A DNA stretch of 64,000 bases from Microvelia longipes. Its lineage: Eukaryota > Arthropoda > Insecta > Hemiptera > Veliidae. The notes under the pieces are model-generated. The model was not told where the DNA came from and ran no database searches. It saw only the letters and a program-made list of their open reading frames with translations. The stretch covers positions 14,504,474 to 14,568,473 of the forward strand of contig JACMZG010001914.1 in assembly GCA_018340805.1 (NCBI GenBank), in the 5' to 3' direction. Positions 12,906 through 23,829 of this stretch are shown here, piece after piece. Each line of letters starts with the position of its first letter. Position 1 is the first letter of the stretch. The position numbers and the translations under genes were made by a program.

Positions 12906-13714
12906 AGAATAACATTTTCTATGAAAGCACCATACTGTGATAAAACGGATCCACTGGAATAAAACATAAGATATGCAACATTTGCAAGTTTATTATTTTC
13001 AGTTGGCTATATTTGTTTCGCCAATATCATCGCCCTGACATAGCGAATAAAAAATTTGTCTATGCTCCCATTTTACCGTCAAACATAATAAGACAAGTCT
13101 CATCACAAAATGTTTTACCTTATCAAATAAGAAAAAAAATATTTTACTTAATATAAATTTTACTTCTCGTGCATACTGTCTTAAGCAACTAATCCTTTAA
13201 TTAATTTATAAGTATTACTGTAGGTCAAAGCAAGGTAGAATATTCTGTAAAGGTTTAAAAGAAGCCCTACAGGGTTTATAATCCAACACAAGTTGACTCG
13301 TGTGGAAAAGCCGCTTGATATTGTTAGTCCAAAGTATTTAATGAAAATATACCCCCCCCCCTCAAGTAATCTTTTCTATTTGTATACAGCATTAAATATT
13401 CCTCCCACAAAAGATTTTGTGTGCAATGCTTAGAAATAATAATAAAATGTAATTATAGTAGGAAATGGATATTTAAAGAAGTTTATAGGGGTTTCATTAT
13501 TGTACCTTATATTCTTAATAAGATAATTTGGGCAGTATAGACGAATTAAAACTACTTTTACGTTTATTATGTCCTTTCCTTAGAGCATTCTTATGTTTAC
13601 TTTTAAGTACTTAAGTACATGCCTTAAATAGTCTATTGTAATTTATAATAAATTAATTGTAGTAATTATAATATTAAGTATAAATTATAATTTTTACTTT
13701 CAAGGAAAAGAGTT
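12906..13714. other. No gene recognised
   Basis: AT-rich, with a run of ten C residues near 13352. No motif recognised. Confidence 0.5.
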
Positions 13715-13930
13715 GTATTCACCCTAAATATCCGAAACCGAGATTTTACCATAATTATCCGTTTCAGACATTTTCATGAGGTTCTGAGTGGTTTTCATCA
13801 TGATGTCTGTCTGTATGTGTGTGTATGTGTGTCAGTATCACGCGTATCTCCCGCTGTGTTAAGGCCATAGAGTTCAAACCTACCACAAAAATCAGACTTT
13901 AAATCTAGTTGTACTATCAAAGAGATGATA
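13715..13930 (+). repeat. 5S-composite repeat, head portion only
   Basis: Carries the CCGAAACCG block, the ATCCGTTTCAG block, the GTCTGTCTGTATGTGTGTG stretch and the CACAAAAATCAGACT block, in the plus orientation. The copy stops before the TGACGTCA site. Confidence 0.7.
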
Positions 13931-14359
13931 TATTTCAGACAACGATATCCAAGTTTGCTAAACCCTCAAACTGTCACCGGTCGAGTTAATATTTAAGCTA
14001 AATGTAGATTTAAAAGTGATCAATCGATCCGCAACGATTCAGCATTATTTTGGTTGCTATTTTAAAAACATTGACTATTAACTTATAAAATTTTGACGCA
14101 AAATAATTTTTAAATTTTTCAAGTGCACATCAACGTTTGCCATATCGTTAAATAGCAAAATTTATAATAAGTTAGTGTTGGATCATAAAAATTAAGGAGC
14201 AAGAAGGATGTGCTTAACGAATCCGATGAAATGAGGAAAAGTTCCGAAGTTTTCCCGTGCCCATTTTTAAATTTTTTAAAACAAAATCGTACTTTTAAGT
14301 CACTTAATAAAAATCGACCTAATGCTAATAAGAAGAAAAAACTTGTTAACACTAACAAG

Positions 14360-14770
14360 TTTTAACACTAACACACATGTTAGTCTATACATGCATGCCA
14401 CATCTCACTGCATTATTTTTTCGCGTTTTATGATTTTTCGAAACTCATGGTGAGTCATTATTGTTGGTTAATGACGTCATAAAAACAATATTTTCCGAAT
14501 AGCACAACTACAGCGGTAGTTGTCACAACTGATTTTTGTACAAAGTTTCAACCCTTTAGCATAAATACACTAGCAGCTACGGCGATAACACACACACATA
14601 CGGACAGACAACTTTCTAAAAACCACTTAGGAGGCCTTAAAAACACCTGAAACGGATAAATCCGTTTCAGCCGTTCACCGGATGTCACCGGATTTATCCG
14701 GTGATTTATCGGTTTCGGATTTTTCTTTTTTTTCTATATACCTAAGGTATGAATAAGGAATAGTAAAAAT
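14360..14770 (-). repeat. 5S-composite repeat without the 5S-like part
   Basis: Includes TTAATGACGTCATAAAAAC near 14466, the CA-rich stretch at 14588-14612 and the head with TATACCTAAGGTATGAATAA near 14737. Two perfect short palindromes (14647-14670 and 14686-14703) disturb the ATCCGTTTCAG block and are not in other copies, so they arose in this copy. Confidence 0.8.
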
Positions 14771-15243
14771 ATAACCCGATTTAGTTTATTGAATGCCTAT
14801 TTACAGTATTATTTTTCTAAGCTTTCGTCAACCTAAGGCCATTTTGTTTCCTAATAATTCTGAGGTCGAGCCTAGGGAAATTGCATAAGGGACTTCCCAA
14901 TCATTAGATTTCAACAACTTGTTCCCGCCCAGTTAAAATTATTTTCTTTAGGTAGTTAAATAAATATAATAAATTAAATAAACAAAATATTAGTGCTATA
15001 CACATAATTTCTCTATATATTTCTAGTGTTCACTGAAACTTTACCCAATTTAAGTTGAATTATTCATTAGGTTTTAGCTCAATATAGCTACTGAGAGCTT
15101 TCAACATTATATTTAAAACATAAATATTAAATAAATTTATTTAAAAATGCATAAGTTTAATTTATATATTTGTAAATAATGAAAATCATTGCATGCGATG
15201 GAAATATAGACATTTATTACTATTATATTATCTAAAACATTAA

Positions 15244-15312
15244 CCGGCTCGGGCGGCCACTACACGGCGTCAGTAGGCCGCTTTGCGGCCACATTTGGCC
15301 GCAAGTTGTTGT
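15244..15312. repeat. GC-rich palindromic island
   Basis: A patch of about 65 bases, strikingly GC-rich for this window, with nested GGCCGC / GCGGCC inverted repeats (near 15274-15291 and 15298). It lies 60 bases outside the full 5S-composite copy. Unknown role. Confidence 0.6.
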
Positions 15313-15375
15313 CCCTTGATTGGTTTATGTAAGGGGCATACCGCCTCAATATAATCGAAATCCCAATGCGTTAGT

Positions 15376-16190
15376 AAAAAAATCGGGTACGGGGTACATC
15401 AGAACTTTTTCTCATCACATCGGATTCGCTACGCTCATCTCAGCTGATCTTTGTATGAATATACAATTTATCAAATTTATTTTTTATACTGCAGCAATGA
15501 CTTGGACTCGCTTCGCTAGTCCCTCAGAAAGTAAATGCAACCGTTTCATTCTCAGCGTGTGACCCATACAGTACTAACCACGCTCAATGCTGCTTAACTT
15601 TAATGTTCCAACTAAAATAATAAATAAACTTGTCGTATTAAAACGAAACTTAGTGTACTTATTTAATAGATCAAGTTTTTAGATTAATTGAGTTTTTTAA
15701 ACTCAATTAGATTATTTTCTGATTATCTGATAATTTTTTAAAAAACGTACACACGTCATACAGTAAAAGTTGAGAACTAATGCTGATAGTGAGATGAAAC
15801 TTGGCACATATGTTATTCTTTTACATGGCCATATGCGTGCTAAATCTCAATTCGATCGCATAATTTTTTCGTGTTTTATAATTTGTTGAAATTTTTGCAG
15901 AGTCATTATAGCGGGTTAATGACGTCATATAAACCATATTTTCCGAATAGCACGACTACGTTAGATTACTTTTTCTACAAAGTTTCTACTCTCTAGCAAA
16001 AATACACTATGAGCTACGACGATAATTGACACACACACACAGACATACTCACTGAAAACTTAGTGAAAACCACTCAGGAGGTCTTAGAACATCTGAAACG
16101 GATAATTCTGGTGACATCCCATTTTCGTTTTTTTGCAAACACAATACTTTTCCACTATACCTACGTTATAATTGAGGAAAAGTAAAAAGA
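15376..16190 (-). repeat. 5S-composite repeat, essentially full length reference copy
   Basis: Read on the minus strand from 16190. It has a palindromic head (TTTTTACTTTTCCTCAAT ... GGAAAAGTATTGTG), the ATCCGTTTCAG block, the GT-rich stretch, TGACGTCATTAACCCGC near 15922, a GCCAAGTTTCATCTC block and the 5S-like segment at 15559-15601. It ends in a tail with GCGAAGCGAGTCC and GTAGCGAATCCGATG units, closing with GTACCCCGTACCCGATTTTT near 15376. Length is about 815 bases. No ORF of note is present. Known 5S-derived SINEs (SINE3) carry the 5S part at the 5' end. Here it sits about 600 bases from the head. Confidence 0.85.
15559..15601 (-). promoter_or_regulatory. 5S rRNA-like segment (internal box A to box C) inside the repeat
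   Basis: On the minus strand it reads AAGTTAAGCAGCATTGAGCG followed by TGGTTAGTACTGTATGGGTC. Compared with animal 5S rRNA, the AAGTTAAGCAGC (box A) and GGTTAGTACT (intermediate) parts match almost base for base, and ATGGG begins box C. The 5' and 3' thirds of 5S are missing, so it is not a 5S gene. It could work as a type 1 Pol III internal promoter. Confidence 0.75.
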
Positions 16191-16529
16191 GATGCATTCG
16201 TATAAATTTTTATTCGTCTATCGATAAAATTAACAAATAAATATATTGAAGTATACACTTGTATATGTGTTTAAAAAACATAGCCGTCAATGTGTACTAC
16301 ATTTCAGACAGATCAGATCATTTTTGTAAATTAGTGTATTTTTGCTTATTACTTCACAATATTTAAAAACAAAACGGAATACAAACAAACAAATATATGC
16401 AACAAATAGAAAGCTTTATCTGATTGAATATATTTTTTATTTAGCGAAATTCCATAAAAATTACGGTTATGAGGTTGTTCGGATGACGGAAATTAACGAG
16501 GGAGGGCAGAAAGAGGGGTAATATACATT

Positions 16530-16692
<163 letters not shown>

Positions 16693-17070
16693 CCACCTCG
16701 CCCCACCATAATCTTAACTGCATAAGCTCATTTTTCTTTTTAAATTCATTTAGAGCCATAATAAAGTTATCAGTGCATTGTATATCCTTTTTTTAGCGAA
16801 TTCATCTAAAAAAACTTCGCTGATGATGTGGCCCTTATAGTGAGACCAATTTGGAAATGTGACACAGATCCGTTTCAGGGGTAAAATCTCGTAAAAATTT
16901 TAAACGGGCCTAAAATGTAGGAAGGCATTTATGTAGAAAACCATATAACATTCATTCAACCTCATGGCCACCTTCTATATTATATTTCGTGATAATAGCT
17001 CTATATTACTACTTATCATAAAAACTATATGGCTTATATATCCTTAGAGTGAGCGTGAATAGAGTCACTC
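16693..17070. other. No gene recognised
   Basis: Ordinary AT-rich sequence between a microsatellite and a hammerhead-like foldback. Confidence 0.5.
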
Positions 17071-17244
17071 ATAAATAATGAAAGAAAAGAAGACTTTTTT
17101 GGCAATAATTTTTTTGTGTTTTACTTATTTTATTTGCTTGTTTGTTAGGATGTGCACTGATGATGGCCTCTAGTTAGGTTGAAAGCGCTTTGTCAAAATA
17201 GTTTTTAATTGTGGTGAAACTTCTTTTCTTTCATTATTTATATG
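17071..17244 (+). mobile_element. Small foldback insertion with a hammerhead-like motif
   Basis: A perfect 22-base inverted repeat (about 17071-17093 and 17220-17244) encloses a plus-strand motif at 17157-17190. The motif has CTGATGA, a stem II that can pair GGCCT with AGGTT, then GAAAGCGCTT, whose AGCGCT is self-complementary as in dimer-type minimal stem III. Stem I is only about three pairs. The layout resembles the other hammerhead-like foldbacks listed here, but the second motif copy is missing. Confidence 0.6.
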
Positions 17245-17945
17245 GCTTATAGATTTGAACCAAGACTATCTCGAGACTAGAAGTACCTTCGGGTAGATTT
17301 CATAAGGCCTGACTTTTCAACTAACTAAGCTATAAGTGAATCCCATATTCAGGATTTTCACCAAATAAATACTCATAACTTTATTAAATTTTTTGTTGAA
17401 GAAATTTTATTAATCTTTATTCTTCTTTTATCACATACATTTTCAACTTACACGAAAACTGCCTTTCATTATTTTTTTTCTTCGAAAAATCCAAATTAAA
17501 ATTATAATCTCAGTAAAAAATCTCATTTATCACACAGTGCCATCTGAATAAGGACATAAATAACAGACGAGATAAAAAACATTAATAAACTTGATAAAAA
17601 ATATCAAGACTGAAAAAAGCCCATATTTTAATCATTTTTCTTGTCGTCATTTGACCCTTCTTTCATATAAAAAATGTCAGTCAAAATTAAGAAATTTAAG
17701 AACCCTCTAAATCATAATAAACATTCCATACGAGAAAAGTTTAGCCTTTAATCAAATTTATACCGCAAGTAAAATAAATTGAAATTTTAACTATATCTTA
17801 TTCATTAAATAAATGTATATCGTAGATTTCTCGAAGTTTTTAATTTTCTTACTTTTCTTTTAATGGATTTCTAACTTTATATTTTTCATTTTTTCTTACT
17901 TGAAAAATTTATGATATCACATAACACACAACACACACACACACA
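17245..17945. other. No gene recognised
   Basis: AT-rich DNA ending in a short CA run (about 17928-17945). Nothing further seen. Confidence 0.5.
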
Positions 17946-17950
17946 ACATT

Positions 17951-17954
17951 ATAT

Positions 17955-17990
<36 letters not shown>

Positions 17991-18026
17991 ATATATTATA
18001 ATATATTATATTATAATAATATATAT

Positions 18027-18064
<38 letters not shown>

Positions 18065-18085
18065 TATATTATAAATCATATATAT
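17951..18085. repeat. (AT)n microsatellite
   Basis: Alternating AT with AAT interruptions, preceded by a short CA run. Confidence 0.95.
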
Positions 18086-18279
18086 ATTGAAAAAATAAAT
18101 AAAAACGGGAATGAAATCTTTTACACCAGTATATAATATTAGCAAATTATTACATTTTTACTTTCACTTATTTATTCTGTAGGTAAAAAGAAAAAGCATT
18201 TTGAATTTTAGCGTTGGTGCTAATAATCAGGAATATTGATTTAAACTCAATTTAGGTGTTTTAAAAAACATACTGTGTA

Positions 18280-18830
18280 GTTTTTACAAAGTTGTCAGTC
18301 AGTATTTTTAAACCTCAGAGTATACAATTGCATGTCATTGGAATCGCTTCGCTTATCCTCAAATAGTAAATGCATCCGTGTTGTATGGGCGGTCACCTAC
18401 CCATACAATACTGACCACGTTCAATGCTGCTTAACTTAACTTCTATGATCCAACAAAAATCATAGATATACTTGTCGTATTGAAATGAAACTTGGTGCGC
18501 TTATTTATTACGTAATGTTATATACTTAAACCAAATTCAACTCAATTTGATTATTTTACAAATTTAAAAAAAAAAACGTGCCAAGGTTTACACTTAAAAT
18601 TTCAAACTTTGTTGGATTTTTTTTACAATTTATTAAATAACGTATTCAAGTCTTTTGTTAATAATTGAATTAAGGCTGATAATGAGATAAAATATGTTAT
18701 TTTTATACATGGCTACATAGGTGCAAAATCTCAAACCGAACGCATGTTTTTCTGCGTTTTATAATTTTTCGAAATTTCCGTCGAGTTATTGTTGCTGGTT
18801 CAAGACGTTATAATTTTTTGTTTTGTTTTT
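18280..18830 (-). repeat. 5S-composite repeat, 5S side only
   Basis: Tail units (TCGCTTCGCTTATCCTC near 18345) lead into the 5S-like segment at 18391-18435. The GTCGTATTGAAATGAAACTT block follows, then a decayed GACGTTATA where TGACGTCA is expected. The head is missing. Confidence 0.75.
18391..18435 (-). promoter_or_regulatory. 5S rRNA-like segment inside the repeat
   Basis: On the minus strand it reads TTAAGCAGCATTGAACGTGG then TCAGTATTGTATGGGTAGGT, again box A to box C of 5S, with a short duplication in box C. Confidence 0.65.
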
Positions 18831-18836
18831 ATTTTT

Positions 18837-18942
18837 ATCATTCGATTTTTTTTTATCGAATGATACAAATCATTCGATAAAAATTGAAATAATGCAGATA
18901 TTGAGATAAATCTTAGCACATAATATGTGCTAAGATTTATCT
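18837..18942. repeat. Nested perfect snap-back palindromes
   Basis: ATCATTCGAT and its inverse occur three times at 18837-18880. A second palindrome with perfect 18-base arms and a 3-base centre spans 18904-18942 and is made from the GATGAAACTTGGCACAT block of the 5S-composite. Such structures fit template switching during replication or repair. Confidence 0.8.
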
Positions 18943-19240
18943 AGTCTCACGCTACTATGTTAGTCTCTTATTTATGTTAGTCTCATACGTGCATGCTAAT
19001 TTGTTTACCTACAATTGCATCGCATCATTCTTCCGTGATTTTTTTCCCGAAATGTTTGCAGTCTTTATTGCAATCTTATAAAGATTGCAGTCCTCGCAGT
19101 CTTTATCTTATCTTATCTTAGTCTTTATTGTAATCTTATCTTTGCAGTCTTATTGGTTAATGACGTCATAAACAATTTATTTCCGGAATAGCTCAACTAC
19201 AGCGGTAGACTGATTCTTGTACATAGTTGCAGCCTCTTCG

Positions 19241-19241
<1 letters not shown>
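18880..19241 (-). repeat. 5S-composite repeat, second copy, split by a Penelope-like relic (left part)
   Basis: Contains TTAATGACGTCATAAACAA near 19156 and the GCTCAACTACAGCGGTAGACT block, then breaks inside CAACTCTCTAGCATAAATA at the (AT)n tract. The missing part resumes at 20663 in the same orientation. Confidence 0.75.
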
Positions 19242-19300
<59 letters not shown>

Positions 19301-19337
19301 ATATCGAAGAGGCTGCACTATGTAAAATCAGTCTACC
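19203..19337. repeat. 36-base inverted duplication around an (AT)n tract
   Basis: AGCGGTAGACTGATT...GCAGCCTCTTCG (about 19203-19238) is repeated in inverse orientation at about 19302-19337 with only small differences. An (AT)n tract of about 65 bases separates them. The left copy belongs to the 5S-composite host and the right copy adjoins the Penelope-like relic. Confidence 0.85.
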
Positions 19338-19339
19338 GC

Positions 19340-20170
19340 TCTAACGGCACCGACGGTTGTCATCCCTATTCCCAGAAAAGATCCATTCCTTTTCCCTTGG
19401 CATCAGAGGTAACAGGATTTGTTCCAACGAAGCCTTCCTGGACCGTTACATTGGTTCCATCAAAACTTCTCTTCTTTCCGTGGCTACCCCCTCCCATAGT
19501 TAACTCTCAAACTTCAGCTTCTCTTCATCCTAGACCAAACGGCCTCTGCTCCTCATCCTTTTACCTTTTACAACCTATTATCCTGGCCTCCGAGTTATTA
19601 ATAATTCCTCAAGACGGATTCGTATCCTTCCTCGCATCCTACGACTGCCAATCTGCTTCCCTAAACCTCCTACTGTAATTTCAGAAGACCTCCTAACTCC
19701 GTAACCTCTTAGTCCATACCAAACCTCTTCAACGAAGATGAACCCTTCCTCGAGGTTCCCATCCCTGCAACAGAATCGTTGCTAACTGTCCTATCCTAGA
19801 TCCGGCAACTACCTTCACTAGTCCGTCAACTAATATTCCTATCAAATCCCTTCATCCTCAACCTGCACTTCCAGTAACGTTGTAATTGCCTTGAGTGTAA
19901 GCAGTGTGATTGTTTTACGTAGGAGAAACATCAACTCCTTTCAACCTGCGTATTAACAACCACAGACAAATCATGTCGGGACCCAAGAAGTGATCTACCC
20001 GTTGCAGTGCACGCCCATCCACCAAAACACCTTTAATGACCTATATAAAGCCCAAATCCTTAAAAATCTCCCCGAAGATACCACCACTCTCTCCGTCGCA
20101 ATTGGGAGGTAGCCCACCAACTTGTCTGAAATCCCGTCAACCTCCTGGCATCAATAAAAAGTAATATACC
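19340..20170 (+). pseudogene. Decayed Penelope-like element, C-terminal region with GIY-YIG endonuclease
   Basis: Translated across frames, about 19630-19700 reads RILPRILRLPICFPKPPTVISEDLL and about 19760-19870 reads GSHPCN-like, then ATTFTSPSTN and SSSTCTSSNVV. This matches the linker that precedes the GIY-YIG nuclease in Penelope-like elements. The nuclease part (19870-20110) gives NCLECKQCDCF, a broken YVGET, LRINNHRQ, DLPVAVH and KAQILKNLPED. Several stops and frame changes make it inactive, and the RT palm motifs are missing. It lies inside a copy of the 5S-composite repeat with (AT)n tracts on both sides. GIY-YIG also occurs elsewhere, but the Cys-rich lead-in favours Penelope. Confidence 0.75.
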
Positions 20171-20568
20171 CCCTTTACTTTTATTAACATGTTATGTCTT
20201 CTATTTTATTTATTTTCATTTCTTATTTATTATATTTTTTTTTTTTGTATTTGTTCGTACTTTCTTTTCCATATCTTAGTTATCTCTATTTTCTATTATT
20301 TATTTGTATACTTTTGTATCCTGCGCACATTTTGAGTGATTTAAATCTTACTTAATCGCCACGTACTACTTTTTTCGTGATTTCTGAGCCCTTCGAGCGA
20401 CTCTAGCGTACTTGATGAGTCATGCCGTTCTATCTATTATCCCCCTATTCCACTAACCAGAACCCCCTGCCTTCGTTCTTTCCCTTCAGTCTCTCTCCGT
20501 CAGTCGAAGAACTCAGTTTCCGAACGTTACAACTTTTTGTAAGTCTTTTAAGTGTATTCTTATTTATC

Positions 20569-20573
<5 letters not shown>
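20171..20573 (+). other. Probable 3' flank of the Penelope-like relic
   Basis: T-rich, non-coding, ending in CT-rich sequence and (AT)n. It contains TTGATGAGTC near 20412, which resembles a hammerhead core but has no GAAA partner. Confidence 0.4.
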
Positions 20574-20629
<56 letters not shown>

Positions 20630-20662
20630 TATATATATAATATTATATATATATATATATCT
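20574..20662. repeat. (AT)n microsatellite at the right edge of the insertion
   Basis: Alternating AT directly followed by CTAGCTTAATACATTGG, where the interrupted 5S-composite copy resumes. Confidence 0.9.
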
Positions 20663-20835
20663 AGCTTAATACATTGGCACTACGATGATAACAGACAGAC
20701 AGACATAACAACACACAGACAACATTGCGAAAACCACTCAGGTGGCCTTAAAACGCGTGAAATGGATAATGCCGGTGACATTCCGGTCACTGTACATACT
20801 TTTCCTATACGGTATGAATAAGGAAAATAAATAAA
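20663..20835 (-). repeat. 5S-composite repeat, head part of the split copy
   Basis: Continues the copy broken at 19241: CA/GA-rich stretch, AAAACCACTCAGGTGGCC, the GGATAATGCCGGTGACATT block and the palindromic head CTTTTCCTATACGGTATGAATAAGG. Confidence 0.75.
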
Positions 20836-22084
20836 TAACAAACGTAAACACGTGAGATTTTTATATGTTTGCATTTACTGTTCATTATTGCGGTAAAGGA
20901 TTAAAATGATTATAATAGATAAGAAAGCAGGAAAAAATAAAAAAACCATAAATCAAATACGTACACCTATAACTCTACGATTTTTGGATAGATTCATAAA
21001 ACAATGTCTCTTCACGTGTGTAGTTTGTGTATTTGAGCCTTATAGTATATGATTAACTTGAGTAAGTTGTATGTAGACATGTAACAACTTTTCTTGAGAC
21101 TAATCTTTCATGAAATATTTTCACATTTTTTCCCTCCAACATCATATATTTTTGTCATGGCATTCTGCTAACATATTTTCCTGGAGTAAGTCAGTTCAGA
21201 AATGGATTTCGATATATCATTCAAAATGAGAACCAACACACACGATAACACATCAACACGCGAATACTTACACTAACGAAGATTTCCAATACCTTTTTGG
21301 ACAATGCTCTACCATAACCTTTTCTCCTTTTCTTCGCGTTTCTCGTGTTTTTTTATATCATATATATTCTTTGAACTTCACATCCACAATAGTTGATAAT
21401 TTAACCTTATATTTTTTTATACATATTTTCATTTTCAGTGATTCTATAGAAAACGTATTCTTTTATAATATTTTAAGCTAAAATATTAGTGTTTTTGTTT
21501 GAAAAAAAACACGGAGAGCCAATAAAGTAGCTTTTCTTAAAATAACTTGCCAATCTAAAAAAGAAACACACAATGAATTTCTAAAGACGGTATATAATAT
21601 GACGTTTAATGAGTAGTTTTTAGGGAGTAATGAACCACTTTGTACTCCCAAGAGAGAAAAAGTTACTTTTCACTTCCTTGAGAATAAAATTAACTGGCGT
21701 TAGAGCCCCAAATTATATAATAGGGTGTATTTTTTAATATTTTTGGGAAAACACTTGTAAGGGGGAAAAAATTGTAAAGGGAGGCTAAAAAAAAAATTGA
21801 AGAGGCTAAAAATCCGATTCAGACCAAAAGAAATTATTTTGTGCTTTTTTGGGGGTGGCAACCCCTAAATTTATAAGAAAGGCTCGACCCAAAAATATTA
21901 TAAATAAATAAATTCAGACACAAGAAGACGTATTTAAATAAGAATATAACAATATTTAAATTACGTCACATCAGAAGATAACACCTTTTATGCTCCTTAG
22001 GAGTAAAATTTGTATTTTTCCTTCTCAAAAATTACCTCCTGTACCTTAACCTAAGCCGAAGGAGGTATAAGTTTATTACCATTA
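20836..22084. other. No gene recognised
   Basis: AT-rich DNA. Around 21600-21900 there are G-rich and A-rich runs with no recognisable family. No coding evidence. Confidence 0.5.
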
Positions 22085-22252
22085 CTCTGTCGGCTTTGCC
22101 TCGAGAGTTTATTTCAATAACTCTTTCGGCTTTGCCTCGGGAGTTTATTGCCATAACACTCTTGGCTTGCCTCGGAATTTATTATTATTTGCCATACACT
22201 CTCGCTTTGCTCGGGGTTTATTGCTTCTCGGCTTTGCCTCGGGAGTTAACCA
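22085..22252. repeat. Minisatellite with about five CGGCTTTGCCTCGGGAG units
   Basis: Units of about 26-40 bases share (T)CTC..CGGCTTTGCCTCGGGAGTT, usually followed by TATTGCCATAAC. Length varies by loss of internal bases. An ORF across it is a by-product. Confidence 0.85.
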
Positions 22253-23778
22253 ATTCTTTGATTTCCTACAATCTGTTCAGAAAAATAACTTTTTACACAA
22301 ATAATTAGTGGTCATTGGTGCACAAGTAACATGGAATTTTAGCAAGTATGAAGCGAACTTTCGCTACATGGGTCGCTAATTGGCAACTTCAGCTGCGTCA
22401 ATACAATGACCCCGAAAGTGTTATTTATACTCCGCAAAGCCTCGCGCTCTTGAATCAACATTTGCCCTAAAAAATAAAATTATTAAACAGTGATCCTTCT
22501 TAGGTAGCACAACTAAACTTAATATTTCCCTAAAATGTTAAACATTTTTCAAGAATATAAATACCCACACATTTTTTTACTGAAGCTAAAATATAACCTT
22601 ACGACATGAACCAAAAATAAAAACAATTTTGACTAAAGCCAAATAAATACTTTCAAAGTGATTACTATGCACACAAACAAATATACAAACAAATGAAAAG
22701 TAATAAGGAATACATTAGTCAAATAAAAAAACATCTTTCAAACCAATTTGTGACACATTTCATAATAAATGATGGATATTATAAACGCAATAATTATTGC
22801 TTTTTATAGTTTAAAGATATATTATACACCATATCATTTAGCCCTATTCTTAAAAATATTTTATAGTAAAATATGAAAAATAAAAACCCATGTAATGAAA
22901 AATATGTTTCTTTCAAATGAACATCTATAAAATAGAAAAGTTTCTTCGGAAAAAAAATCTTCTCATCAAAATAATCTATATATAATCTTTTCCTTTCCAT
23001 TTTTTTATTAATCAGTGGGCTTTCTATTGTTCGTAATTTTTCCTTCATCAATGATTTCTATCGTTTACTTATTTTTAACAATAATGGAGGGGGTAACCTT
23101 GGGAGCTTATGTAGCGGTTTTCCAATCAATAACCTAAAAAGCCTTTATTGTTGAGATCATTTTGTATATTATTTTATCATATTTTAATACTTATAAAAAA
23201 AATCGATTGTTGCATATTGTTAAAAAAATATAATGAGTTTAAAATTTAATACACAACAATTTTTTTTTTAAATTTTAATAATTTGTAACCTTCTTTACTC
23301 CGGATTGTGTTTTAAAGTAATTTTACTTATAAGGTTCAGAGTAAAAAATAATAAATTTGAAATTTATTACGATAAATTTCAGTTTATCGTAAAAAAACAT
23401 TTTATGAATGCCGAAACTGGTCCAGGGATATTTATATCCATAGCAATTATCGACGGTAGCTGATTCTTCGATTGCTTCTTCAACTTGCGGTAAATACAAC
23501 CTTTTTAATTTTAATAATTTGTTAAAAAATGTTTGACCCGATCCGACAGTAATAAGACAGTAATAAAAACATAAGGTGAGGCAGGTTAAGAAGAAAACTT
23601 AATTTTAATAAAAACTTCTGTTACTTTAGAAAGTAAAAATTTGCTAGGATAAGATTCAATTATTTGCACCAAGGACCCAAAAAGTACCATTTTAATAAAA
23701 ATACTAAGAGGGTTTTTTTTAAAGTATTTCAATATAAACCTATTTATATCTTATAATAATAAGATTACTTTTCTCGAA

Positions 23779-23783
<5 letters not shown>
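22253..23783. other. No gene recognised
   Basis: Very AT-rich DNA with homopolymer runs. Nothing supported. Confidence 0.5.

Positions 23784-23829
<46 letters not shown>

Noticed and set aside
15559..15601. Possible 5S rRNA gene
   Set aside because: Only the box A to box C stretch is present, inside a dispersed repeat; the terminal helix sequences of 5S are missing.
20405..20440. Hammerhead core TTGATGAGTC in the Penelope relic flank
   Set aside because: First core base is T instead of C and no GAAA partner follows at a suitable distance.
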